64,000 bases of DNA from CADEED01 sp036677145 (GTDB taxonomy: Bacteria; Pseudomonadota; Gammaproteobacteria; Steroidobacterales; Steroidobacteraceae): assembly GCA_036677145.1 (NCBI GenBank), contig JAKFFF010000011.1, positions 124,001-188,000 on the forward strand, in the 5' to 3' direction. Position 1 is the stretch's first letter. Each line of letters opens with the position of its first letter. The translations under genes and the position numbers were made by a program. This document shows, in pieces, positions 41,090-49,461 of the stretch. Under the pieces are notes generated by a model. The model did no database searches. It saw only the letters and a program-made list of their open reading frames with translations, and was not told where the DNA came from.

Positions 41090-42511
41090 ATGTCGATGAA
41101 CCGCAGAGCCTTCGTTCAACGCGCGGGCGCGACGGCGGCCGCGCTGTCGTTGGGAAGACGCGCCATTGCCGGCGTCCCTTCGCAGGAAGCGTGGCAACGC
41201 GCCGCCGACATCGTGCTCAACATCCGGGCACCGGTGATCCCGGAACGTATGTTCGACATCACGAAGTTCGGCGCGGTGCCCGATGGCAGGACGCTGAACA
41301 CCACTGCGATCGCGCAAGCCATCGACACCTGCGCGCGGGAGGGCGGCGGCCGGGTGCTGGTGCCCGCGGGCACGTTCCTCACCGGCGCCGTGCACCTGAA
41401 GTCCAATGTGAATCTGCACGTGCCCGCAGGTGCGACGCTCAAGTTCGACACCAACCCCGCGAGTTATCCCCTCGTGTTCACGCGCTGGGAGGGCATGGAG
41501 CTCATGAACTACTCGCCGCTGATCTACGCGCGGCGGCAGAAGAACATCGCGATCACCGGCAAGGGCACGCTCGACGGCCAGGGCAGCGAACATCATTGGT
41601 GGAAATGGAAAGGCCGCTGGGGTGGCACGGTTCCGTACGGCTGGACCGAAGGGATGCCGGACCAGCGTCCCGCTCGCGCGCGATTGTTCCAGATGGCCGA
41701 GGACGCGGTGCCGGTCGAGAAACGCGTGTTCGGTGACGGGTCGATGCTGCGGCCGCCGTTCATCCAGCCGTATGAATGCGAGAACGTGCTGATCGAAGAC
41801 ATCCGCGTGCGCAACTCGCCGTTCTGGAACATCCACCCGGTGCTGAGCCGCAACGTGATCATCCGCGGTGTGGACATCTACGGGCACGGACCTAACAACG
41901 ATGGCATCGATCCGGAATCGGTCGATCACGTGCTGATCGAGAATTGCTCGTTCGACACCGGCGACGACTGCATCGCGGTGAACTCGGGACGCAACGCGGA
42001 TGGCCGCCGGCTGAATACGCCGTCGCAGAACATCGTGGTGCGCGATTGCCGCATGAAGGAAGGGCACGGCGGCGTGGTGGTCGGCAGCCAGATCTCGGGC
42101 GGCGCGCGCTGGGTGTTCGCCGAGAACTGCCAGATGGATAGCCCCGATCTCTGGTACGCGATCCGGTTCAAGAACAACGCGCTGCGGGGCGGCCTGCTCG
42201 AGAACTTCTACTACCGCGACATCGACGTGGGGCAGGTGGGCCGCGCGGCGATCACGGCCGACTTCAACTACGAGGAAGGGCCGAATGGTCCGTTCATTCC
42301 GCAATTGCGCAATGTGGTGGTCGAGCGGTTGCGCGTGAAGAACGCCGTGCGCGTGCTGGACTCACAGGGAATTCCGCAGGCCCCGGTGAACGACATCACG
42401 CTGCGGGATTGCGAGTTTCATGGCGTGACGCAGCCAAGCATCGTGAGGCACACGCGCGAGGTGAAACTCGAGAAGGTCCGCGTGAACGACCAGCAGGTGT
42501 CCGAGCTCTAG
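41090..42511 (+). CDS. GH28 polygalacturonase-like enzyme, Tat-exported
   Basis: A 473-residue protein with a twin-arginine signal (NRRAFVQRAGATAAALSLG). The right-handed beta-helix has the GH28 catalytic set: Asp271 in NNDGIDPES, Asp292/Asp293 in DTGDDCIAV and His326 in GHGGVVVG, with RFK at the substrate cleft. It should hydrolyse galacturonan or a rhamnogalacturonan-like backbone in the periplasm. GGGGAG 7 bp before ATG 41090 fixes the start. It complements the GH43 and GH51 side-chain enzymes. Confidence 0.92.
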   Translation: MSMNRRAFVQRAGATAAALSLGRRAIAGVPSQEAWQRAADIVLNIRAPVIPERMFDITKFGAVPDGRTLNTTAIAQAIDTCAREGGGRVLVPAGTFLTGAVHLKSNVNLHVPAGATLKFDTNPASYPLVFTRWEGMELMNYSPLIYARRQKNIAITGKGTLDGQGSEHHWWKWKGRWGGTVPYGWTEGMPDQRPARARLFQMAEDAVPVEKRVFGDGSMLRPPFIQPYECENVLIEDIRVRNSPFWNIHPVLSRNVIIRGVDIYGHGPNNDGIDPESVDHVLIENCSFDTGDDCIAVNSGRNADGRRLNTPSQNIVVRDCRMKEGHGGVVVGSQISGGARWVFAENCQMDSPDLWYAIRFKNNALRGGLLENFYYRDIDVGQVGRAAITADFNYEEGPNGPFIPQLRNVVVERLRVKNAVRVLDSQGIPQAPVNDITLRDCEFHGVTQPSIVRHTREVKLEKVRVNDQQVSEL

Positions 42512-42533
42512 GCGCGGCGCGGGAACCAGTCGC

Positions 42534-43841
42534 CTAACGGCCGGCGACGTGAGCCGCGGTGACAGCGCGTGTATCCGCCATCGTCATCTGCACGAACAAC
42601 GCTTCCTCGAACGAGTCGCAGCGCTGCATTCTGAATTCAATCAGCGGCGTGCTCTTCATGTTCAGCACGATGAGATCCGCCTCCATCCCGACCTCGATGC
42701 TGCCGATCCTGTCTTCCAGGTATAGCGCCTGCGCCGCGCCACGCGTCGCAAGATAGAACGCTTCGATCGCGCTCAGGCTGTTGCCATTCAACTGCGCGGT
42801 CTTGTACGCGGCGCCCATGGTCTCGAGCATCGACAACGATGTCCCCGCGCCGACATCCGTCGCCAATCCCACGCGCACCGGCCGCGGTGTCCGTTTCGCT
42901 TTCTTCAGATCGAACAACCCGCTGCCGAGAAACATGTTCGAGGTGGGGCAGTGCGCAATCGCCGCGCCACTCTCGTGCATGCGCGCGAGTTCGTTCCCGG
43001 TGAGGTAAATGCCGTGGCCGTAGATCGCGCGTGGGCCTAACTGCCCGAAGTGGTCGTATACATCGAGATACCCGGTTCGCTCGGGGAACAATTCCTTCGC
43101 CCACTCGACTTCGCGCCGGCTCTCCGCCACGTGTGATTGAAGGTACGTGCCGGGCCGCTCCTTCCACAACGCGCCCGCCAGTTCCATCTGTTCCGGCGTC
43201 GACGAGGGCGCGAAACGCGGCGTGATCGCATACAGCGCGCGGCCCTTGCCGTGCCAGCGATCGATCAGCGCCTTGGACTCGTCGTAGCCGCGCCGCGCGG
43301 TGTCTCGCAGTGCGGGTGGGCAGTTGCGATCCATGAGGCACTTGCCGGCGATTACGCGCATGTTCCGCTGCGCCGCGGCTTCGAACAGCGCATCCACCGA
43401 ATGCGCGTGCACCGTGCAGAACGTCGCGACGGTCGTGGTGCCGTTGCGCAGACACTCATCGAGGAACAATTCGGCGACCGCGCGCGCATGGGCCACATCC
43501 GCGAACTGCTGCTCGGCGACAAACGTGTATTTCTCCAGCCAGTCGAGCAACTGCGCGCCGTAGGCGCCGATGATCTGCGTCTGTGGATAGTGGACGTGGC
43601 AGTCGATGAAGCCCGGCAGTATCAGACTGTCCCGCCCGTGATCCTCTATGTGCGTGCCGGGCGGCAGCGCGGACCGCACGGTCGATGCCGGGCCGAAGTG
43701 CGTGATTTTCCCGCCGGCCATCGCAACGATCGCATCACTCTCGTAATACATCGCGCTTGCGCCTTCGGCGAACACATCTCCGGTGAACGTCAGCGCGGGT
43801 CCGCGGATCGCGCTGACCGCCGCGGCCGTGTTCTCAGGCAT
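42534..43841 (-). CDS. guaD: Guanine deaminase
   Basis: A 435-residue amidohydrolase matching GuaD: metal-binding PGFIDCHVHYPQ, the KYTFVAEQQFAD segment, ITPRFAPSSTPEQ, QSHVAESRREVEW, HCPTSNMFLGSGLFD and LATDVGAGTSLSML. It converts guanine to xanthine plus ammonia. The start overlaps the end of a hybrid kinase gene by 8 bp, an unusual partner. No xanthine dehydrogenase or uricase genes are near. It may feed the purine-to-urea nitrogen route that ends in the urease at 26-31 kb. Confidence 0.94.
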   Translation of the reverse strand: MPENTAAAVSAIRGPALTFTGDVFAEGASAMYYESDAIVAMAGGKITHFGPASTVRSALPPGTHIEDHGRDSLILPGFIDCHVHYPQTQIIGAYGAQLLDWLEKYTFVAEQQFADVAHARAVAELFLDECLRNGTTTVATFCTVHAHSVDALFEAAAQRNMRVIAGKCLMDRNCPPALRDTARRGYDESKALIDRWHGKGRALYAITPRFAPSSTPEQMELAGALWKERPGTYLQSHVAESRREVEWAKELFPERTGYLDVYDHFGQLGPRAIYGHGIYLTGNELARMHESGAAIAHCPTSNMFLGSGLFDLKKAKRTPRPVRVGLATDVGAGTSLSMLETMGAAYKTAQLNGNSLSAIEAFYLATRGAAQALYLEDRIGSIEVGMEADLIVLNMKSTPLIEFRMQRCDSFEEALFVQMTMADTRAVTAAHVAGR

Positions 43842-46158
43842 TGTTGGCGACGTCGGATGTGTGCGCGGCCGAGTCTTCGCCAGTCACGTCCCGCAGCATT
43901 TCCCGGAGAAGATGTTCGACGTTCTCGGGATCGACGGGCTTCGTCAGATGTTCATCGAAGCCGGCCGCGAGCGCGGCCTGCCGGTCCTGTTCCTGACCCC
44001 AACCCGTGAGCGCCATGAGAACCATGCTCTTGCCCCAGCTCTCGATGCGGATGCGGCGGGCAACTTCGTGTCCGCTCATGCCGGGCATGCCGATGTCGAC
44101 GAACGCGGCGTCGGGCCGCTCGCGCGAGCAGGTCGCGAGCGCCTCCGCGCCGCTGAATGCGATGAACACTTCGTAGCCGGAAAAGCGCAACACCAGAGCG
44201 AGTGATTCAGCGGCGTCGCGATTGTCGTCGGCCACGAGAATCTTCGCGCGCCGCGCCGTGGCCGGAGTGTCGGCTGACTCGCGCGGCGGTGCGTTCTCCG
44301 CGCCTTTGTCGGCGATCACATCCGGCGGCAGGTAGATGATGAACTCGCTGCCGCGCCCGAGGCCTTCGCTGCGCACGTCCACGCGTCCGCCATGCAGCGC
44401 GATGAGTCCCTTGACGAGCGCGAGGCCGATGCCGAGGCCGCCCTCGGCGCGATCCACCGCCGAATTGACCTGCGAGAAAATCGTGAACAGTCCAGGAATC
44501 GCGTCGGGTGCGAGACCGATGCCGCTGTCCTTGATGCGGATGACGAGTTCGTCGCTTTCGATACGCGCGCTGAGCGTGATCTGTCCCGCCGGGTCGGTGT
44601 ACTTCGCCGCATTCGTCAGCAGGTTGCCGATCACCTGCGAGAGGCGCAGCGAATCGACCTCGAGGCGCAGATTCTCCGGCGGCAGATGCACCGACACCTG
44701 GTGTTGCTTGGCGTCGATCAGCGGCCGCGCGGTTTCGAGCGCGACCGAAACGACGGCCTTGAGATCGACGTATTCTTTCTTGAGCTCGAGCTGGCCGCGC
44801 GTGATGCGCGAGACGTCCAGCAGATCATCGAGCAGCAGCGACATCCGGCTGACCTGCCGGGCGATGACCTCACGTCCCCATTTGCGCTGGCGCTCATCGG
44901 CATTTTCGGCGCCGAGGATGCGCACCGCGTTGCGGATCGGCGCCAGCGGATTGCGCAGTTCGTGCGCGAGCGTCGCGAGGAACTCGTCCTTGCGCCGGTC
45001 GGCGGCGATCAGCGCGCGCTCGGTGTTCTTCATCCGGCTGATGTCGAGATTGATGCCCGCCCAGCGTTGAATCCGTCCGTGGTCGTCGCGGATCGCGACG
45101 CCCTGCGCGAGGATGGAGTGATATTGCCCATCGACACCGAGCATGCGGTGCTCGCGGTACCACGTGTTGCCGGTGCGTGTGCATTCCTTCCACGCGGCAA
45201 TCGTTTCCGCGGCATCGTCCGGATGCAGCGCGCGGCCCCAGCCGAATTCCGCCGCCTCCTGCTGCGTGAGCCCGACGAGTTTGAGCAGCGAATCACTGGT
45301 GTAGATGTTCTTGCCGTCGGCGTCGCACACCCAGACGCCGTAGTTGATCGATTCGCCGATGGCGCGGTACAGCTTCTCACTGGTCTCGAGCGCGCGTGCG
45401 TGCGCCTGCACTTCGTCGAGCATCTTGTTGAAGGCGTCGACCACGACGCCGATCTCGTCGTCGCTGATCTTGTCGGCGCGGAAGGAGTAGTTGCGTTCCT
45501 GGACGATCTGCCGCGCGACGTTCGCCATCGACTTCATCGGCCGGCTGACGACGTGATGCAGCCAGCTCGAGGCCAGCAGCGAGGCGATGAGACCGAGACC
45601 CGAGACGGCGGCCAGCACCGATAGATAGGCGCGGACGCGCGCGCTGACGTCGTATTGCGCGTGCAGGTAGATGGTGCCGAGGACCTCGTCACCCTGCACG
45701 ATCTGCCGCACGAGTTCCACACGTCCGCTGTCGATGTAGATGCCGTGCTCCGCCAGGGGCTCGCGCGCGGGCGGCGCTTCGTGACCTTTGCGGATGTATT
45801 CGGCGAAGAGACTGCCGTCGGGCCGGTAGAGAGCCGCGGAATTCACGGAACTGCGCGCCTGCAGCGCACTCAAGATGCGCTGGGCGCCCGCCGCGTCGTC
45901 GAACGACAGGGCGGGTTGCACGGCCTGCGAAATGATCGCGCCTTCCGTCGCGATGTCATCCGCCCACCCGGCGCGGTTGTCACGCAAGTCGGTAAACAGC
46001 AACGCCGCGCCCGCGCTGGCCAGCGCGATGATGGTCGTCACGAGCATGATCAGCATCAATTTGCCGGAAAGACTGTGGCGCGCCTGACCAATGGACGCGA
46101 GCGCGCGCCAGAATGGGCCGCGTGTGTGATTCGCTTCGTTTTCGCGCGGTGTAGTCAC
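43834..46158 (-). CDS. Hybrid sensor histidine kinase with periplasmic sensor, HAMP, PAS and receiver
   Basis: A 774-residue membrane kinase from GTG 46158. Helices at about 34-56 and 178-200 flank a periplasmic CHASE8-like sensor. A HAMP domain (about 200-252) is followed by PAS (262-375), HisKA (His in LATLAHELRNPLAPIRNA), ATPase (NLLTNAAKYTDPAG, GGLGIGLALVKGL) and a C-terminal receiver with Asp in AAFVDIGMPG. It is divergent from yfiR-TonB receptor with a 55-bp gap and coupled to guaD downstream. YfiR-like proteins often act on such periplasmic sensor domains. Confidence 0.93.
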   Translation of the reverse strand: MTTPRENEANHTRGPFWRALASIGQARHSLSGKLMLIMLVTTIIALASAGAALLFTDLRDNRAGWADDIATEGAIISQAVQPALSFDDAAGAQRILSALQARSSVNSAALYRPDGSLFAEYIRKGHEAPPAREPLAEHGIYIDSGRVELVRQIVQGDEVLGTIYLHAQYDVSARVRAYLSVLAAVSGLGLIASLLASSWLHHVVSRPMKSMANVARQIVQERNYSFRADKISDDEIGVVVDAFNKMLDEVQAHARALETSEKLYRAIGESINYGVWVCDADGKNIYTSDSLLKLVGLTQQEAAEFGWGRALHPDDAAETIAAWKECTRTGNTWYREHRMLGVDGQYHSILAQGVAIRDDHGRIQRWAGINLDISRMKNTERALIAADRRKDEFLATLAHELRNPLAPIRNAVRILGAENADERQRKWGREVIARQVSRMSLLLDDLLDVSRITRGQLELKKEYVDLKAVVSVALETARPLIDAKQHQVSVHLPPENLRLEVDSLRLSQVIGNLLTNAAKYTDPAGQITLSARIESDELVIRIKDSGIGLAPDAIPGLFTIFSQVNSAVDRAEGGLGIGLALVKGLIALHGGRVDVRSEGLGRGSEFIIYLPPDVIADKGAENAPPRESADTPATARRAKILVADDNRDAAESLALVLRFSGYEVFIAFSGAEALATCSRERPDAAFVDIGMPGMSGHEVARRIRIESWGKSMVLMALTGWGQEQDRQAALAAGFDEHLTKPVDPENVEHLLREMLRDVTGEDSAAHTSDVANNA

Positions 46159-46213
46159 GTTCGCTGATCTTGCCTAAATTCGGGAAATACGGTCCACTGC
46201 TATTCGCAATGTC

Positions 46214-46915
46214 GTGCAGGCGTTGTCCTACAAGAACTACCGGGAGATTACAAAGTTGCCGAACGCGACAGTCTGGTCATTCCGATGGCACGCGCCCGCG
46301 ATGATCTTTCTGCTGATCTCCACTGTCGCATCAGGCGCATTGTTCGCGGCCGAACCGGTATTTTCGGCGCACGCCGTGAAAGCTGCCTATCTGCACCGTT
46401 TCGCTTCCTACGTTCAGTGGCCGGAAACGGACGCCGCCAAACCGTTCATCATCGCCGTCGCGGGTGACGAGGAAGTCGCCGCGCAGCTCGACCGGCTGCT
46501 GCCGGGCATGACGGTAAGCGGGCGTCCGGCGGCTTTGCGCCGGGTGTCGCGTCCCGAGGAGCTCGAGGACGTCAGCATCCTCTACGTAGGTCCGCAGGCA
46601 TTGTCGCGCACGCGCACGTTGCGTACCGCCGCCGTCCAACGGCCGATTCTCGTCGTGACCGACGACGAACGCGGCATCGACGCGGGGGGCGTCATCAACT
46701 TCATCGAAGTGAATCGCAACGTGCGCTTCGAAATTTCGCTGATTGCCGCGGATCGCAGTGGACTCAAGATCGACTCGGCGCTGTTGTCCGTGGCCGCGCG
46801 GGTCGAGCGCCGGCCGCAAACGCGTGCCGATTGTCCGGAGCCACGTTTCCTGCGCCGGAGCAATTCGACCTGCGAACTGCGATTGGCGCTCCTGGGCTCG
46901 GGGACGGTGTTTTGA
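46214..46915 (+). CDS. YfiR/DUF4154 family periplasmic protein
   Basis: Up to 233 residues. A signal peptide is clear from the ATG at 46301 (IFLLISTVASGALFA); the GTG at 46214 would add 29 residues and the true start is unresolved. The core matches YfiR: AVKAAYLHRFASYVQWPE, FIIAVAGDEEVAAQLDRLL, ILYVGP, VTDDERGIDAGGVINFIEVNRNVRFEISL. YfiR represses the membrane diguanylate cyclase YfiN in Pseudomonas; relatives beside TonB receptors and kinases probably modulate a membrane sensor. Cys residues at the end (ADCPEP, STCEL) may be linked. Confidence 0.85.
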   Translation: MQALSYKNYREITKLPNATVWSFRWHAPAMIFLLISTVASGALFAAEPVFSAHAVKAAYLHRFASYVQWPETDAAKPFIIAVAGDEEVAAQLDRLLPGMTVSGRPAALRRVSRPEELEDVSILYVGPQALSRTRTLRTAAVQRPILVVTDDERGIDAGGVINFIEVNRNVRFEISLIAADRSGLKIDSALLSVAARVERRPQTRADCPEPRFLRRSNSTCELRLALLGSGTVF

Positions 46916-48825
46916 GAGCTGCGCGATTTCGCAACCTCCTGCCGATGCTGCTGGTCGCGCCAACGGCGTTCGCGCAAATGACCGCCGACACGCGTGACCC
47001 GCTGAGCCAGCTCACGCGCATGTCGCTCGAAGAACTCGCGAAGGTCGAGGTCACCTCGGTTTCCAAGGCCGCGCAGAGCCTGTCGACGGCGCCCGCGTCC
47101 ATCTACGTGATCACACGTGAAGAGATTCTGCGTTCCGGCGTGCTCAGCATCCCCGAGGCGCTGCGGCTCGCGCCGAACATGCAAGTGACGCAGCTTACGT
47201 CGAGTGACTACTCGAACGGCGCGCGTGGTTTCGCCGGCGCACCCGACAAGCAGAATTTCTCCAACAAGCTCCTGATCCTGATCGATGGGCGCAGCGTCTA
47301 TTCGCCGCTGTTCTCCGGCATTGCATACGACATGCAGGACGTCCTCATGGACGACATCGACCGCATCGAGGTCATAAGCGGGCCGGGCGCGACGCTCTGG
47401 GGCTCGAACGCGATGAACGGCGTCATCAACATCATCACGCGCCCCGCGCACGAGACCGACGGCGTGCTGGTGCGGGCCGATGGCGGCGCGGGCGAGCAGG
47501 CGCTCGGCGCGCGCTTCGGGGCGGGCGCCGGCGACGAGGGCGCATTCCGCGTGTACGCGAAAGCCTTCGAGCGCGACGCCACCGAGTTCGCGAACGGCGA
47601 CAGCGCCGGGGACGAATGGACCAAGGCGCAGGCCGGATTCCGGTTCGACACCACGCAGGGCAAAAACGCGTTCACGGTGCAGGGCGACTACCAGCACGCG
47701 GAACAGAGTTTCGCCGGCTCGGACGATGTGCCATTCAGCGGCTCGAACATCCTCGGGCGCTGGGAACATGCCGGTGCGCGCGTGCACACCCGGCTGCAGA
47801 TGTTTTTCGACCGCGTCGATCGCGGGCGGCCACCGAGCGGTCTCGCGTTCGACATCAATACCTATGACTTCGAGCTGCAGCAAAGCGCGCTGGTCGCCGG
47901 CCGGCATCAGCTCGTCTGGGGCGTGGGCCGGCGCTACAACGATTACAAAACCGTCAACAATGCTCTCGCATTCACGCCGGACCATCGCACGCTCGAGCTC
48001 ACCAACATCTTCGTCGAGGACAACATCGCGCTGAGCGATCGATTCACGCTGACGGCCGGTGTGAAGTTCGAAGACAACAGCTACTCGGACTGGGACGTGC
48101 TGCCGGACCTGCGCCTGTCATGGGTGCTGAATGACAAGAACCTGCTGTGGATCGCAGGCTCGCGCGCCATTCGCGCGGCGACGCCGTTCGACACCGACGT
48201 GCAGGAGTTCGTCGGCGGGCAATTGTTCCTGCGCGGCGATCCGGATTTCGAAACAGAGAAGGTGACGGCGTACGAGTTCGGGTATCGCGGCATTCCGCAT
48301 GCACGCGTTTCGTTTTCGGCGAGCGCGTTCTACAACGAATACGACGATCTGCGCACGATCGAGCTCACGCCCGTCACAGTTTTGCCGCTGCAATGGGGCA
48401 ATCTCATGAAGGGCAGCGCGTATGGCTTCGAGGCCTGGGCCAATCTGCAACTCACGGACTGGTGGCGACTGTCGCCCGGCTTTCGCACGTTGCAGAAGGA
48501 TCTCGTATTCAAGGCGGGTTCGTCGCAACTGGGCGGAATCGGGCAGGCGGGCAATGATCCGAAGTTGCGCTGGCTGGTGAAGTCGTCGATGGATTTCGGC
48601 AGCGTGACGGTCGATGCGAACTTGCGGCACGTCGGCGAGAAACCCGACCCCTTGACCGGCTCGTACACCGAGCTCGCGCTGCGCGTCGGCTGGCGTGTCA
48701 ATGAAAACTTCGATATCGCGGTGAAGGGTTTCAATCTACTTAACGAAACACACCACGAATACGCCGCTCCGAACGGACACGAGATCCGGCGCAGCGTGCT
48801 GGGCGAGGTGCGTTTCACTTACTGA
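46912..48825 (+). CDS. TonB-dependent receptor
   Basis: About 637 residues from TTG 46912, which overlaps the yfiR stop (TTGA); an ATG at 46945 is an alternative. After a signal peptide (LLPMLLVAPTAFAQ) comes LSQLTRMSLEELAKVEVTSVSK, then a plug domain (IYVITREEILRSGVLSIPEALRLAPNMQV, DRIEVISGPGATLWGSNAMNGVINIIT) and a 22-strand barrel ending RFTY. Short receptors of this type with a YfiR-like partner are a recurrent arrangement. The ligand is unknown. Confidence 0.92.
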   Translation: MRAARFRNLLPMLLVAPTAFAQMTADTRDPLSQLTRMSLEELAKVEVTSVSKAAQSLSTAPASIYVITREEILRSGVLSIPEALRLAPNMQVTQLTSSDYSNGARGFAGAPDKQNFSNKLLILIDGRSVYSPLFSGIAYDMQDVLMDDIDRIEVISGPGATLWGSNAMNGVINIITRPAHETDGVLVRADGGAGEQALGARFGAGAGDEGAFRVYAKAFERDATEFANGDSAGDEWTKAQAGFRFDTTQGKNAFTVQGDYQHAEQSFAGSDDVPFSGSNILGRWEHAGARVHTRLQMFFDRVDRGRPPSGLAFDINTYDFELQQSALVAGRHQLVWGVGRRYNDYKTVNNALAFTPDHRTLELTNIFVEDNIALSDRFTLTAGVKFEDNSYSDWDVLPDLRLSWVLNDKNLLWIAGSRAIRAATPFDTDVQEFVGGQLFLRGDPDFETEKVTAYEFGYRGIPHARVSFSASAFYNEYDDLRTIELTPVTVLPLQWGNLMKGSAYGFEAWANLQLTDWWRLSPGFRTLQKDLVFKAGSSQLGGIGQAGNDPKLRWLVKSSMDFGSVTVDANLRHVGEKPDPLTGSYTELALRVGWRVNENFDIAVKGFNLLNETHHEYAAPNGHEIRRSVLGEVRFTY

Positions 48826-48904
48826 GTGAAATGCGACTTGGCTCACACGCGATTGCTCCAGATTGAGGCGCATTCGCGCCGCGCATTCATAGAATGCAAG
48901 AGCG

Positions 48905-49366
48905 ATGAAGGAGCAACAAAAAGAAGAAAGACGTGCCGCGACCGAGCGGCGTCGTTCGCTCGTGCGGGCGCTGTGGCGCGGCAATTTCGAGCGCCGCCGG
49001 ATTGCACCACGTAGAGGCAATGAGCGGCACGCGGTCGTAACGGACTGGTTTCACCCGCAATGGCTGGTCACCACCATCCTCATCCTGGCGCTGTGCGTAT
49101 CGGACGCAATCCTGACGCTGACCTTGATGTCCCACGGTGCCCAGGAAATCAACCCGGTCATGGAGCCTCTGGTTCAAGGCTCGGGCCACATGTTCGCATT
49201 CGTGAAGCTCGGCCTGACGATCATGGGTGTGGTCGTCCTCACGCTGCTCGCCCGTCTGAGGATCTTCGGCTCCACGGGCGTCGGTACGCTGTTGTACGTG
49301 GTCCTGGCGGGGTACATCGTCCTGGTGGGTTACGAGCTCTGGCTTTTACGTAACATCCCCCTGTAA
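48905..49366 (+). CDS. Small membrane protein, DUF5658-like
   Basis: A 153-residue protein with an Arg/Glu-rich cytoplasmic N-terminus (about 45 residues) and three to four helices. The pattern LCVSDAILTLTLMSHGAQEINPVMEPLV resembles the DUF5658 family, where a helix-breaking Asp and an E-x-NP motif are conserved. The function is unknown. GAAGGAG is not ideally placed. No operon partner is evident; sucA follows after about 95 bp. Confidence 0.7.
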   Translation: MKEQQKEERRAATERRRSLVRALWRGNFERRRIAPRRGNERHAVVTDWFHPQWLVTTILILALCVSDAILTLTLMSHGAQEINPVMEPLVQGSGHMFAFVKLGLTIMGVVVLTLLARLRIFGSTGVGTLLYVVLAGYIVLVGYELWLLRNIPL

Positions 49367-49461
49367 TGCGGCCTATTCGCCTTTCGGCGCCCGGCTGCTT
49401 CGGCTAACATACCGCCCCCTTATTGATCCAGGACCTTGAGTCCACAAGGATTTTTTCTCGT

